Shown here: positions 8,520 to 18,170 of the stretch, piece by piece | Layout: every line of letters begins with the position of its first letter | Position numbering within the stretch: the first letter of the stretch is position 1 | Source: Methylobacillus sp. | Lineage (GTDB): Bacteria > Pseudomonadota > Gammaproteobacteria > Burkholderiales > Burkholderiaceae_C | Reading direction: 5' to 3' | DNA: 32,288 nt | Assembly: GCA_018607835.1 (NCBI GenBank) | Contig: JABBAS010000025.1 | Location: 1 to 32,288, forward strand | Notes under the pieces: model-generated | Database searches by the model: none | What the model saw: the letters and a program-made list of their open reading frames with translations, nothing else | What the model was told of the DNA's origin: nothing | Translations under genes and position numbers: made by a program

Positions 8520-10061
8520 TTAACCTTGCGCTGCCACGCGATCCGCTGTGCCGTACAACTTGCTCAAAGCACTCAGATAGGCTTTCGCGGAGGCCACCAC
8601 AATGTCGGGGTCAGCACCCACGCCATTCACAACGCGGCCAGAGTGTTGCAAACGCACGGTCACTTCACCTTGACTCTCGGTTGAACCTGACGTGATTGCA
8701 TTGACCGAATACAGCATCATCTCCGCGCCACTTTTCACGTGGCTTTCGATGGCCTTTAATGACGCATCCACTGGCCCGTTACCGGACGACGTCGCAGCCT
8801 TCTCCACACCCTCAGCCTGGAACACGACCGTTGCCTCAGGTTGCTCACCGGTCTCGCTGTGCTGCGCCAACGACACAAGGCTGAACATATCCGCGCCAGA
8901 CGAGAAGCCATCTGCGTTGACCAAGGACAAGATATCCTCATCAAAAATTTCGCTCTTACGGTCTGCCAGCTCTTTAAATTTGGCAAACGCGGTGTTGATA
9001 TCAGCCTCAGACTCCAAGCTGATGCCAAGCTCTATCAAGCGCTGTTTGAATGCGTTGCGTCCGCTCAGTTTGCCCAACACAATTTTGTTAGCGGACCAGC
9101 CCACGTCTTCTGCACGCATGATTTCGTAGGTGTCACGCGCCTTCAAAACGCCATCTTGGTGAATGCCAGAGGCATGTGCAAACGCGTTCGCACCAACGAC
9201 CGCCTTATTGGGCTGAATCAGAAAGCCTGTGGTTTGGCTGACCATTTTGGATGCCGGCACGATTTGACTGATGTCCACGCCGACATCGAGCTTGAAGTAG
9301 TCGCGGCGCGTACGAACCGCCATGACCACCTCCTCTAACGAACAGTTGCCTGCACGCTCGCCCAGTCCGTTAATGGTGCACTCCACCTGACGCGCACCAC
9401 CGATCTGCACGCCGGCCAATGAGTTCGCCACAGCCATACCCAAGTCATTGTGGCAATGCACGGACCAAATCGCTTTGTCCGAGTTGGGAATGCGCTCGCG
9501 CAAATTCTTAATAAAGTTGCCGTACAGCTCGGGGACGGCATAGCCCACGGTATCGGGAATATTGATGGTTGTGGCGCCCTCGTTGATCACAGCCTCCAAG
9601 ACACGGCATAAGAAATCCGGATCACTGCGGTAACCATCTTCTGGGCTGAACTCGACATCTGCGACACGGTTACGGGCATAACGCACTGACCGTTTGGACT
9701 GCTCAAAAACCTCGTCCGGCGTCATGCGCAGCTTCATCTCCATGTGCAACGCACTGGTCGCAATGAAGGTGTGTATACGACCCGCGTTGGCCCCTTCTAG
9801 CGCATCAGCGGCACGTCCAATATCACGGTCGTTCGCCCTAGCCAACGAGCAAATCACCGAATCTTTCACCGCAGCGGCAATCGCCTTCACCGCTTCAAAA
9901 TCTCCGTTAGAGCTCGCCGCAAAGCCGGCTTCAATCACATCGACTTTTAGACGTTCGAGCTGCCGCGCAATGCGCAGCTTTTCATCACGTGTCATCGAGG
10001 CACCAGGCGACTGCTCCCCGTCACGTAAGGTTGTGTCGAAAATTATCAACTTATCAGTCAT
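8520..10061 (-). CDS. leuA: 2-isopropylmalate synthase
   Basis: LeuA condenses acetyl-CoA with 2-ketoisovalerate, the committed step to leucine, in the cytoplasm. The 513-residue length is that of the standard bacterial enzyme. The TIM-barrel catalytic domain begins with the signature [16 protein letters not shown] (residues 8-23) and carries the metal-binding HCHNDLG motif near residue 205. The C-terminal part, about 390-513, is the leucine-binding regulatory domain (family knowledge). The start is ATG at 10061, preceded by a clear GGAG. It is the last gene of the ilv-pssA-leuA block but has its own promoter, leader peptide and attenuator at 10121-10278, and its own terminator. Two layers of leucine control are therefore expected: allosteric inhibition and attenuation. 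Confidence 0.98.
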   Translation of the reverse strand: MTDKLIIFDTTLRDGEQSPGASMTRDEKLRIARQLERLKVDVIEAGFAASSNGDFEAVKAIAAAVKDSVICSLARANDRDIGRAADALEGANAGRIHTFIATSALHMEMKLRMTPDEVFEQSKRSVRYARNRVADVEFSPEDGYRSDPDFLCRVLEAVINEGATTINIPDTVGYAVPELYGNFIKNLRERIPNSDKAIWSVHCHNDLGMAVANSLAGVQIGGARQVECTINGLGERAGNCSLEEVVMAVRTRRDYFKLDVGVDISQIVPASKMVSQTTGFLIQPNKAVVGANAFAHASGIHQDGVLKARDTYEIMRAEDVGWSANKIVLGKLSGRNAFKQRLIELGISLESEADINTAFAKFKELADRKSEIFDEDILSLVNADGFSSGADMFSLVSLAQHSETGEQPEATVVFQAEGVEKAATSSGNGPVDASLKAIESHVKSGAEMMLYSVNAITSGSTESQGEVTVRLQHSGRVVNGVGADPDIVVASAKAYLSALSKLYGTADRVAAQG

Positions 10062-10120
10062 GTCATTCTCCGGAAAAGATCGTGATTAGCGCAGGTTCTA
10101 TGTCTTTCAGCAGCACCAAT

Positions 10121-10152
10121 AAAAACGGCCCGCTGCGCTAGCAAACGGGCCG
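10121..10152 (-). terminator. leuA attenuator terminator
   Basis: On the minus strand CGGCCCG (10152-10146) pairs with CGGGCCG (10132-10126), a 7-bp all-GC stem with a 13-base loop, followed by five U (10125-10121). It lies between the leader peptide and leuA. The 5' arm is also part of the competing antiterminator pairing. Confidence 0.9.
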
Positions 10153-10192
10153 ATGTTAGGTTAAAGCGCGAAGGCTACCAACTCCGTCCCGT
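10145..10192 (-). promoter_or_regulatory. leuA antiterminator (alternative leader pairing)
   Basis: The leader segment ACGGGACGGAGTTGGT (10192-10177), which is the last codons of the leader peptide plus the first base of its stop, can pair with ACCTAACATCGGCCCGT (10161-10145). There are 14 pairs (13 Watson-Crick, one G-U), two mismatches and one bulge. The second segment contains the 5' arm of the terminator, so the two structures exclude each other. A ribosome stalled on leucine codons would leave the first segment free, while one reaching the stop would mask it. Confidence 0.75.
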
Positions 10193-10231
10193 GGACGATA
10201 GGGTTAGTAGGCTTAGCAGTGCTTTAGACAT
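10175..10231 (-). CDS. leuL: leu leader peptide
   Basis: This is an 18-residue open frame, MSKALLSLLTLSSTGRSW, between the leuA promoter candidate and the attenuator hairpin. Five of residues 5-11 are leucine, encoded CTG, CTA, CTA, CTA, CTA. CTA is rarely used in the surrounding genes and is the same codon used in runs by the E. coli leu leader. Its function is regulatory: ribosome stalling on Leu codons when charged tRNA-Leu is low. The stop TAG (10177-10175) lies within the antiterminator region. No strong ribosome site is visible before the ATG; a longer frame in phase upstream starts inside pssA and is less likely. The sequence is not homologous to the E. coli peptide; the symbol follows function. 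Confidence 0.78.
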   Translation of the reverse strand: MSKALLSLLTLSSTGRSW

Positions 10232-10250
10232 GAGTAGAAATTTAACACAG

Positions 10251-10278
10251 ATTACATGCGTCCCCGCTGAGGTGTCAC
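10251..10278 (-). promoter_or_regulatory. leuA leader promoter candidate
   Basis: On the minus strand GTGACA (10278-10273) and TGTAAT (10256-10251) are 16 bases apart, each five of six to the sigma70 consensus. Transcription would start near 10244, giving a very short 5' end before the leader peptide at 10231. The -35 box is inside a 6-bp inverted repeat (GGTGTC/GACACC, 10271-10292) that may be an operator. Confidence 0.5.
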
Positions 10279-10346
10279 GCATACGCGACACCTGCATCGG
10301 TTTGTAGACGCGCGGCCCCCGGCCGTGGCGGTCCACGAACACGCTG

Positions 10347-11183
10347 TTAGCGGTCATGTAGCCCGACTTCATCCGGATCTTCCGTGGACGTACTTATCAA
10401 GCTGGTGGGATGCCCCTTGACCCGTCGCCAGACGTAGATTACGTAACCCGACAGGCCGTAGCCAACGAAGCCCAAAAAGATAACGGTGGGGGGATGAATG
10501 TTGATCACCGCGATGCCCAAGGCCAGCAAAATCATGACCGTAAATGGCACGCTCTTTTTTACACGCAAGTCTTTGAAACTATAAAACGGCACGTTGGTCA
10601 CCATCGTCAGGCCAGCGTACAGCGTTAGGCCAAACATAAACCACGGCATCAAGGGATGCGTAAAGTCGGTATCAACGGCCAGCCAAATAAACCCAGCAAC
10701 CAACGCCGCAGCAGCAGGCGACGGTAGGCCTTGAAAATATCGCTTATCGATCACCGTGGTGTTCACATTGAAGCGCGCTAATCGCAGTGCCGCACAGGAC
10801 ACGTAAACAAAGGCAGCAATCCAACCCCAGCGGCCAATGTCACGCAGCACCCACTCGTAGGCAATTAGCGCGGGCGCAGCGCCGAAAGACACCATGTCGC
10901 TCAGGGAGTCCATTTGCTCGCCAAATGCGCTCTGGGTATTGGTCATGCGCGCCACACGGCCATCTAGGCTGTCCAAGATCATGGCGGCAAAAATACCAAG
11001 CGTTGCCAGATCAAAGCGACCGTTCATGGACATCACCACGGCATAAAAGCCCCCGAACAATGCGGCAAGCGTAATGAGATTCGGCAACACATAAATACCC
11101 TTGCGCCGCAGCGGCATCGGGGTGTTCTGTGGAGGGACACTGTCTGTGTCCATCTTCTCGTCTGGTGTGGTTTTTTGATTCAT
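10347..11183 (-). CDS. pssA: CDP-diacylglycerol--serine O-phosphatidyltransferase
   Basis: PssA makes phosphatidylserine from CDP-diacylglycerol and serine in the inner membrane, the precursor of phosphatidylethanolamine. The CDP-alcohol phosphotransferase motif is complete: D74-G75, A78-R79, G88, D92 and D96. Several hydrophobic segments run from about residue 30 to 255, and the first 27 residues are a polar cytoplasmic tail. The 278-residue length and multi-pass nature fit the membrane type II class rather than the soluble-type E. coli enzyme. The start is ATG at 11183. It lies between ilvC and leuA, a conserved order in Burkholderiales, but is flanked by a terminator upstream and the leuA leader downstream, so it may be expressed by read-through or its own promoter. 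Confidence 0.95.
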   Translation of the reverse strand: MNQKTTPDEKMDTDSVPPQNTPMPLRRKGIYVLPNLITLAALFGGFYAVVMSMNGRFDLATLGIFAAMILDSLDGRVARMTNTQSAFGEQMDSLSDMVSFGAAPALIAYEWVLRDIGRWGWIAAFVYVSCAALRLARFNVNTTVIDKRYFQGLPSPAAAALVAGFIWLAVDTDFTHPLMPWFMFGLTLYAGLTMVTNVPFYSFKDLRVKKSVPFTVMILLALGIAVINIHPPTVIFLGFVGYGLSGYVIYVWRRVKGHPTSLISTSTEDPDEVGLHDR

Positions 11184-11248
11184 GCTGGCTCGAATGACAG
11201 GATCCCGTCAGTTTAATGGATGGGACTTGGATTTGTGCCTCAGAAACA

Positions 11249-11274
11249 GCAAAAGCCACGGAAGTGGCTTTTGC
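11249..11274 (-). terminator. intrinsic terminator after ilvC
   Basis: GCAAAAGCCAC (11249-11259) and GTGGCTTTTGC (11264-11274) form an 11-bp perfect stem with a 4-base loop. Read on the minus strand, GCCAC/GTGGC is followed by TTTT, forty bases after the ilvC stop codon. The symmetry means it could act in both directions. Confidence 0.8.
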
Positions 11275-11313
11275 ATAGACGAAGACTGCCGCTATTCGCG
11301 GCAAACACACGTT

Positions 11314-12345
<1,032 letters not shown>

Positions 12346-12411
12346 TTAAAAAAATTAGTTAATCGGAGAGTGTAAATCCGCGGCAGGCAGATGCCTACAG
12401 CGGCTTGTCAT

Positions 12412-12903
12412 TTAGGCGCGCAATATCCGTTCACCACGGCCGATGCCACAGGCACCAGTGCGCACCGTCTCAAGAATTGCCGTGGGATCAAGTGCCTGCA
12501 AAAATGCATCATTTTTAGCTTGATCACCCGTCAGTTCAAGGGTGTAACTCCTATCGGTTACGTCGATAATTCGGCCACGGAATATCTCCCCCATGCGCTT
12601 CATCTCTTCACGCTCTTTGCCAACCGCACGCACCTTGACCAACATGAGCTCTCGCTCGGTGTAGGCGCCTTCAGTCAGGTCGACCACTTTGACGACTTCG
12701 ATCAAGCGGTTCAGGTGTTTGGTAATTTGTTCGATCACGTCATCAGAGCCATTGGTCTGAATCGTCATCCGTGACAGGCTGGGGTCCTCAGTGGGCGCCA
12801 CCGTGAGTGACTCAATGTTGTAACCGCGTGCTGAGAATAACCCCACCACACGCGACAAGGCGCCGGGTTCGTTCTCAAGGAGAACGGCAATAATGTGTTT
12901 CAT
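12412..12903 (-). CDS. ilvH: acetolactate synthase small (regulatory) subunit
   Basis: This is the regulatory subunit that activates the catalytic subunit and confers valine feedback inhibition. An N-terminal ACT domain covers residues 2-75 (HIIAVLLENEPGALSRVVGL) and a second ACT-like domain the rest. The length, 163 residues, equals E. coli IlvH. Gly14 and Asn29, whose mutation gives valine resistance in E. coli IlvH, are both conserved, so a valine-sensitive enzyme is expected. The start is ATG at 12903. It lies 111 bases downstream of ilvI, and an intrinsic terminator sits in that gap. Confidence 0.97.
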   Translation of the reverse strand: MKHIIAVLLENEPGALSRVVGLFSARGYNIESLTVAPTEDPSLSRMTIQTNGSDDVIEQITKHLNRLIEVVKVVDLTEGAYTERELMLVKVRAVGKEREEMKRMGEIFRGRIIDVTDRSYTLELTGDQAKNDAFLQALDPTAILETVRTGACGIGRGERILRA

Positions 12904-12977
12904 CTGTTGATTCCTCTTCTCGTCGCCCTCCCCCGCACACGGTAATGCACGGGCTCGACGAACAATAGATTCTTCTT

Positions 12978-13004
12978 AAAAAAGGATGCGCTCTCGGCGC
13001 ATCC
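12978..13004 (-). terminator. intrinsic terminator between ilvI and ilvH
   Basis: On the minus strand GGATGCGC pairs with GCGCATCC (8 bp, 5-base loop), followed by six U (12983-12978). It begins ten bases after the ilvI stop codon. It has all parts of a rho-independent terminator yet lies within the gene set expected to be one operon, so it should act as a partial terminator. Confidence 0.82.
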
Positions 13005-13014
13005 AAGAGTTAGG

Positions 13015-14793
13015 TTACAGGTCTTCAGAACCCATCAACATTTCCGTGATTCCCTTGCCAGCTTGCACCATGGGGAACACGTTTTCTGTCTGATCGGTAC
13101 GGAAGTCCATGAATACGGTGCGGTCCTTCAAGTTCCGCGCTTCATGCAACGCGCCTTCTACGTCCTGTGGGCGCTCAATAAGCATGCCCACGTGGCCGTA
13201 GGATTCCGCTAATTTAACGAAATCAGGCAAGGCATCCATGTAGCTGCTGCTGTAGCGGCCAGCGTACTCCACCTCTTGCCACTGACGCACCATACCGAGG
13301 TAGCGGTTATTCAGAGACAGCACCTTGATTGGGGTGTTGTATTGCAAACAGGTAGAGAGTTCTTGGATACACATTTGCACCGAACCCTCGCCCGTTACGC
13401 AGTAGACCTCGGCCTCAGGCTTAGCCAGTTTGATGCCCATCGCATAGGGAATACCAACGCCCATGGTGCCCAAACCGCCAGAATTGATCCAGCGACGCGG
13501 CTTGTCAAAACCGTAGTACTGCGCGGCCCACATTTGGTGCTGACCCACGTCTGAGGTGACGTAGGCGTCAGCGTCTTTGGTCATATTCCACAGAGTCTGA
13601 ATGACTTTTTGTGGCTTGATCACCTCTTGGTTTTGATCGTCATACGCCAAGCAATTGCGCGCGCGCCAGCCTTCAATGGTTGTCCACCATGCGGCCAAGT
13701 CAGAAGGTTCGACACGTTGCGGCGACTCTTTGATCATGTTGATCAACTCGCGCAACACGTCCTTGCAGTCACCCACGATTGGAATGTCTACCTTCACGCG
13801 TTTCGAAATACTGCTTGGGTCGACGTCGACGTGAATAATCTTGCGCTCGTTTTGAGCAAAGTGCTTGGGGTTACCAATCACGCGATCGTCAAATCGGGCG
13901 CCTACGGCAAGCAACACATCGCAGTTTTGCATGGTGTTGTTGGCCTCTAGCGTGCCGTGCATACCCAGCATGCCCAAGAAGCGCTTGTCGCTTGCAGGGA
14001 ACGCACCCAAGCCCATGAGGGTGTTGGTCACGGGATAACCCAACAAGTCAACCAACTCGCGCAACTCGGCAACCGCATCGCCTAAAAGAACGCCGCCGCC
14101 GGTGTAGATGTAGGGGCGCTTGGCTGCCAACAACAGTTGCAATGCCTTGCGAATTTGACCGCCATGTCCTTTACGAACGGGGTTGTAAGAGCGCATCTCG
14201 ACGCTCTCAGGGTAGCCCGTGTACGGAACGCGTTTGAACGATACGTCCTTGGGGATATCCACCACCACGGGGCCGGGGCGACCCGACCGTGCAATGTGAA
14301 AAGCCTTCTTCATGGTCAGTGCAAGGTCTTCGGCGTTTTTCACAAGAAAGTTGTGCTTCACGATGGGACGCGTAATACCTACGGTATCGCACTCTTGGAA
14401 CGCATCTAAGCCAATGGCCGCCGTCGGCACTTGGCCGGTCACGATGACCATGGGGATACTGTCCATATAGGCCGTCGCAATGCCCGTCACCGCGTTGGTC
14501 ACGCCGGGACCGCTGGTGACCAAGGCAACGCCGACTTCGCCAGTCGCGCGCGCAAAGCCATCGGCTGCGTGCACGGCAGCTTGCTCGTGACGGACCAATA
14601 CGTGTTGAATCGTGTCTTGTTTGTAGAGCGCGTCGTAGATATACAAAACAGCGCCGCCTGGGTAACCCCAGACCTGTTTCACGCCCTCGGCTTGTAGTGC
14701 CTTAACAAGAATTTCAGCGCCCATTAACTCAGGGGCTTTTGCGGCCGTGTCGGCCATAGCGGCAGAGGCATTCTCTGCAGAATTGTGTTTCAT
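13015..14793 (-). CDS. ilvI: acetolactate synthase catalytic subunit
   Basis: This is a thiamine-diphosphate enzyme that condenses pyruvate with pyruvate or 2-ketobutyrate, the first common step to valine, leucine and isoleucine. It has 592 residues in the usual three domains. The catalytic glutamate is about residue 70 ([19 protein letters not shown]), the middle domain is FAD-binding, and the C-terminal ThDP domain has GEGS near residue 464 and [12 protein letters not shown]. The ThDP motif reads GEG where most families have GDG; I believe this occurs in related beta-proteobacteria, so it is probably not a defect. The start is ATG at 14793, with AAAGG upstream. Residues 1-22 are a low-complexity Ala-rich extension. 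It is the first gene of the ilv block. Confidence 0.97.
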   Translation of the reverse strand: MKHNSAENASAAMADTAAKAPELMGAEILVKALQAEGVKQVWGYPGGAVLYIYDALYKQDTIQHVLVRHEQAAVHAADGFARATGEVGVALVTSGPGVTNAVTGIATAYMDSIPMVIVTGQVPTAAIGLDAFQECDTVGITRPIVKHNFLVKNAEDLALTMKKAFHIARSGRPGPVVVDIPKDVSFKRVPYTGYPESVEMRSYNPVRKGHGGQIRKALQLLLAAKRPYIYTGGGVLLGDAVAELRELVDLLGYPVTNTLMGLGAFPASDKRFLGMLGMHGTLEANNTMQNCDVLLAVGARFDDRVIGNPKHFAQNERKIIHVDVDPSSISKRVKVDIPIVGDCKDVLRELINMIKESPQRVEPSDLAAWWTTIEGWRARNCLAYDDQNQEVIKPQKVIQTLWNMTKDADAYVTSDVGQHQMWAAQYYGFDKPRRWINSGGLGTMGVGIPYAMGIKLAKPEAEVYCVTGEGSVQMCIQELSTCLQYNTPIKVLSLNNRYLGMVRQWQEVEYAGRYSSSYMDALPDFVKLAESYGHVGMLIERPQDVEGALHEARNLKDRTVFMDFRTDQTENVFPMVQAGKGITEMLMGSEDL

Positions 14794-14814
14794 GATGAAC
14801 CTTTGAGATTTTCT

Positions 14815-14919
14815 CTAACGAAAAACCGTGGGTGCCGCTTCCGAAACCCTTTTGAGGTCAGGTTGCGACTTGAGACAACAGCCATTGGATGGTACTTGTA
14901 CCCCCACCGCGACTGTCAT
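14815..14919 (-). other. short Val-rich open frame in the ilvI leader (weak candidate)
   Basis: A 34-codon frame starts MTVAVGVQVP (Val at residues 3, 5, 7 and 9) and ends 21 bases before ilvI. Val codons near the start would suit an ilv leader peptide, but I find no clear terminator hairpin after it and no competing pair of structures. The 6-bp inverted repeat CCGGAA/TTCCGG at 14943-14967 lies upstream. Treat it as a suggestion only. Confidence 0.2.
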
Positions 14920-15073
14920 CCGTTTGCAAGTAATCGGTGCAACCGGAATTATTACACCAATTTCCGGCGTATTAGGTACAAACCCCCAAATTAGGGGCTA
15001 ACAGCGGGGATGGAATGCGACAATATAGAAAATCTTTTTCTTGAATACAACACCCGCCTGCAGAGAAACGCCC

Positions 15074-15589
15074 ATGACGACCCCAACCCTTGTGCCCAGC
15101 CTGCGACGCCGTATGGCCGCGTGGCTTTATGAAGGCATGCTCTTGTTCGGCGTTTTGTTCGCTATGGCTTACGTCTTTAGCGTCCTCACCAACACCCGCC
15201 ATGCCTTGGAGCACCGACTGGGTCAGCAAGTGGCGCTCTTCCTTGGACTCGCCCTCTATTTTGTCTGGCAATGGCGGCGGAACGGGCAGACACTGGCCAT
15301 GAAAACCTGGCATATCAAAGTGGTGAGCGCCGCCGGCGATGAACCCATCACACGCAAGCAAGCGCTCCTGCGCTACGCACTCAGTTACCTGTGGTTCATT
15401 CCCGCACTGGTGGTGGCGAATGCATATGGGCTGGGCACCACCCCCACCATGTGGGCCATGCTGGCGTGGGTTGTGATCTGGGCACTCTCTAGTCGCCTCA
15501 ATAAAAATCGACAGTTTTGGCACGACCAGTGGTCAGGCACCCGCCTCATCTCTACGTCGCAAAGGGGCGAGACGCCGTTCCAGAAGTAA
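15074..15589 (+). CDS. RDD-family membrane protein
   Basis: The 171-residue protein has the RDD domain: an N-terminal SLRRRMAAWLYEGMLLFGVLF segment (Arg-Arg then a membrane helix with an acidic residue), a second helix at about residues 52-66, and a third region at about 110-145. The conserved tail FWHDQWSGTRLI is typical of RDD proteins. RDD proteins are proposed to be transporters or exchangers, some with Na+/H+ activity, but this one cannot be assigned. I take ATG at 15074; a TTG in phase at 15041 would add 11 residues. It is divergent from ilvI and 39 bases ahead of dgkA, probably co-transcribed. Confidence 0.85.
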   Translation: MTTPTLVPSLRRRMAAWLYEGMLLFGVLFAMAYVFSVLTNTRHALEHRLGQQVALFLGLALYFVWQWRRNGQTLAMKTWHIKVVSAAGDEPITRKQALLRYALSYLWFIPALVVANAYGLGTTPTMWAMLAWVVIWALSSRLNKNRQFWHDQWSGTRLISTSQRGETPFQK

Positions 15590-15628
15590 GTCTTGATCAG
15601 TTTGAGCTATTGAAAAGAGGCCCTGTAC

Positions 15629-16042
15629 ATGAACCAGTCAGACCCCACCCCCCACGCAGAAACGCCTATGCACAGCAAGCCTGTGCGTGGCGTACGTCGC
15701 GTCATCAACGCCTTTGGGTACTCGGCACAAGGACTGAAGGCAGGGCTCACTGAGCCTGCGTTTTTAGAAGAATCCATTCTTGCGGTCATCATGATTCCGG
15801 CGGCCTTCTGGCTGGGGCAGACGTGGGTAGAGGTCAGCCTATTGGTTAGTGTCGTGGTCTTGGTGCTGATTACTGAGCTCTTGAACACGGGCATTGAGGC
15901 CGCCATTGACCGCATTGGGCTGGAAAGGCACGAGCTCTCCAAGCGAGCCAAAGATGTGGGTAGCGCCGCCGTTATGCTCGCATTGCTGTTGTGCGGCGGT
16001 GTCTGGCTGGCCGCACTCTACACCCGCTTCATTGCCGCTTAA
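15629..16042 (+). CDS. dgkA: diacylglycerol kinase (prokaryotic, DgkA type)
   Basis: DgkA phosphorylates diacylglycerol to phosphatidic acid in the inner membrane, recycling lipid by-products of envelope synthesis. The 137-residue protein has three hydrophobic segments (about 48-62, 67-85, 110-133) and the core ELLNTGIEAAIDRIG followed by HELSKRAKDVGSAAV. Glu83 and Glu90 match catalytic E69 and metal-binding E76 of the E. coli enzyme. The extra length is an N-terminal polar tail of about 15 residues. ATG at 15629 has AAGAGG upstream. It sits 39 bases after the RDD gene and 37 before the LOG-family gene. Confidence 0.95.
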   Translation: MNQSDPTPHAETPMHSKPVRGVRRVINAFGYSAQGLKAGLTEPAFLEESILAVIMIPAAFWLGQTWVEVSLLVSVVVLVLITELLNTGIEAAIDRIGLERHELSKRAKDVGSAAVMLALLLCGGVWLAALYTRFIAA

Positions 16043-16079
16043 TCAATCAACCATCAACAATCCGCCGTATAAGCAACGT

Positions 16080-16670
16080 ATGTCTCAAGCAGCCCCCACA
16101 TTTTCTTTAGCGGTTTATTGCGGGTCACGCGACGGCTCCGAGCCGGCATTTTTATCCGCGGCCGAGGCGACGGGACACTGGATTGGTAGCCATGGTGGCC
16201 AGCTGGTTTATGGCGGCGGCAATACGGGCTTGATGGGCTGTATCGCCCGTGCATGCCAGGCAGCAGGCGGACGAGTGGTCGGCGTGATGCCGCAAGCCTT
16301 GGTCGATCGGGAAGTAGCCAACAACAACTGCGATGAGCTCATCGTGGTGCAAACCATGCATGAACGCAAACAGATCATGGCAGATCGTGCCGATGCATTT
16401 TTAGCCCTGCCGGGTGGCATAGGCACGTTTGAAGAATTTTTTGAGATCTGGACGTGGCGACAGCTGGGATACCACAACAAACCAGTCGGCCTGCTGAACG
16501 TCAACCGCTACTACGACCCATTGCTGCAGTTCATCGCGCATGCGGTCGACAGCAAATTCATGGATCAAAAACAAATGGCCATGATCAAACACCAGTCTGA
16601 TATGGCCACTTTATTGCCCGAGCTCATCGAGCAGGCTGGTTTCTCGGCTGTTTTAAAACGCTTCGATTAA
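16080..16670 (+). CDS. LOG-family (TIGR00730) nucleotide-monophosphate phosphoribohydrolase
   Basis: The protein belongs to the LONELY GUY family of Rossmann-fold hydrolases, which release bases from nucleoside 5'-monophosphates; in some organisms they activate cytokinins, in others they act on purine or pyrimidine nucleotides. The two family motifs are intact: MHERK (residues 94-98) and PGGIGTFEE (111-119). The nucleotide-binding loop is VYGGGNTGLMG (43-53). The start is ATG at 16080, giving 196 residues; the frame is open upstream but that part overlaps dgkA. It appears to be the third gene of an RDD-dgkA-LOG run. It is convergent with glnB. Confidence 0.92.
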   Translation: MSQAAPTFSLAVYCGSRDGSEPAFLSAAEATGHWIGSHGGQLVYGGGNTGLMGCIARACQAAGGRVVGVMPQALVDREVANNNCDELIVVQTMHERKQIMADRADAFLALPGGIGTFEEFFEIWTWRQLGYHNKPVGLLNVNRYYDPLLQFIAHAVDSKFMDQKQMAMIKHQSDMATLLPELIEQAGFSAVLKRFD

Positions 16671-16695
16671 ACCTGTCCTCGTAACGACCCCGGGG

Positions 16696-17142
<447 letters not shown>

Positions 17143-17153
17143 TTAAGCACACC

Positions 17154-18164
17154 ATGAACGCCCTGCCGCAACACGTACCCTTGATCGCCACCATCCGTGG
17201 AGACCAACCAGAGAATATCTTTTATGGCTCAGTCGCGGTCGTTCTGTCCAATGGTCGCCTGCTATCCAGCGTCGGAGACATGCGCACGCCCATGTACACC
17301 CGGTCAGCCCTGAAGCCCTTTCAGGCCATGCCACTGGTCGCCGGCTTCGCTGACCAATACGCCCTATCAGATGCAGATATCGCGGTGTTATGCGCCAGCC
17401 ACAACGGCGAAGCCGCACACAGCACCCGCGTGGCCTCGCTACTCAAACGAGCCGGGCGTTCAGACAGTGATTTGCAATGCGGCATCCACGTGCCCTACTA
17501 CTACACGAGCAACCACCTTCCCCCACCAGAAAAGGGGAGCTATGGCCGCTTGCAGCACAACTGCTCAGGTAAGCATGCCGGCATGCTGATGTTGGCAAAC
17601 GCGTTGGGGGAGCCCGCGAGCACCTATACCCAGCGCACCCACCGTGTGCAAGAGGCCATTGCAGACAGCGTCGCCCATTTCAGCGGGGTCGCCAGCGGAA
17701 AATTGGTTGCGGGCATCGACGGGTGCAGCGTACCCAACTACGCCATACCCTTGCCAGCGCTAGCCTACGCCTACAGCCGGCTTACCCGCGCAGAGCCCGA
17801 CGAGATTTACGGCAATGCGCCAATGCGTATTTTCCAAGCGATGAGTCAACATGCTGCCTTGGTCAGTGGCATGGGGCGCAACGACCTCGCCCTCAACCGT
17901 GCGGGTGCGGGCGACTGGATTGCAAAGTTGGGGGCAGATGGGGTCCAAGCCATTGCTAGCCGCTCACGCCAAACGGCCATCACCGTAAAAATTGCTGATG
18001 GCGATTTACCCATGCTAATGCTCATTGTGGTGACGGTTCTTGAGCAAATGGGCTGGATGACAGACACCGCACGCCACGCTTTAAAAAGCTACGTGCCAGG
18101 CCCCCTGCGCAACGTCGCTGGTCACGAGGTGGGACACACCACCGCAGTATTCCAGATGTCCTGA
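17154..18164 (+). CDS. L-asparaginase, thermolabile (Rhizobium etli) type
   Basis: The protein belongs to the family of the inducible thermolabile R. etli asparaginase, unrelated to E. coli AnsA/AnsB, which hydrolyses asparagine to aspartate and ammonia. Diagnostic segments are RSALKPFQAMPL (the Ser-x-x-Lys motif), CASHNGE, and HNCSGKHAGML with the zinc-site type cysteine, then GIDGCSVPNYAIPL and a C-terminal lysine in TVKIADGD. The length, 336 residues, is normal. No signal peptide is visible, so it is cytoplasmic. It starts with ATG at 17154, divergent from glnB by about 120 bases, and ends six bases from the nadE stop codon, convergent. It is the only plus-strand gene between two minus-strand nitrogen genes. 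Confidence 0.9.
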   Translation: MNALPQHVPLIATIRGDQPENIFYGSVAVVLSNGRLLSSVGDMRTPMYTRSALKPFQAMPLVAGFADQYALSDADIAVLCASHNGEAAHSTRVASLLKRAGRSDSDLQCGIHVPYYYTSNHLPPPEKGSYGRLQHNCSGKHAGMLMLANALGEPASTYTQRTHRVQEAIADSVAHFSGVASGKLVAGIDGCSVPNYAIPLPALAYAYSRLTRAEPDEIYGNAPMRIFQAMSQHAALVSGMGRNDLALNRAGAGDWIAKLGADGVQAIASRSRQTAITVKIADGDLPMLMLIVVTVLEQMGWMTDTARHALKSYVPGPLRNVAGHEVGHTTAVFQMS

Positions 18165-18170
18165 GACCGC

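Noticed and set aside
10232-10372. Longer version of the leu leader frame reaching into pssA
   Set aside because: The upstream part overlaps the pssA coding end and lies before the promoter candidate; the 18-residue version fits the attenuator geometry.
14972-15523. Long minus-strand open frame opposite the RDD gene
   Set aside because: It lies antisense to a well-supported membrane protein, has biased composition (His/Gly/Pro-rich) and matches no family I know; it is a shadow frame.
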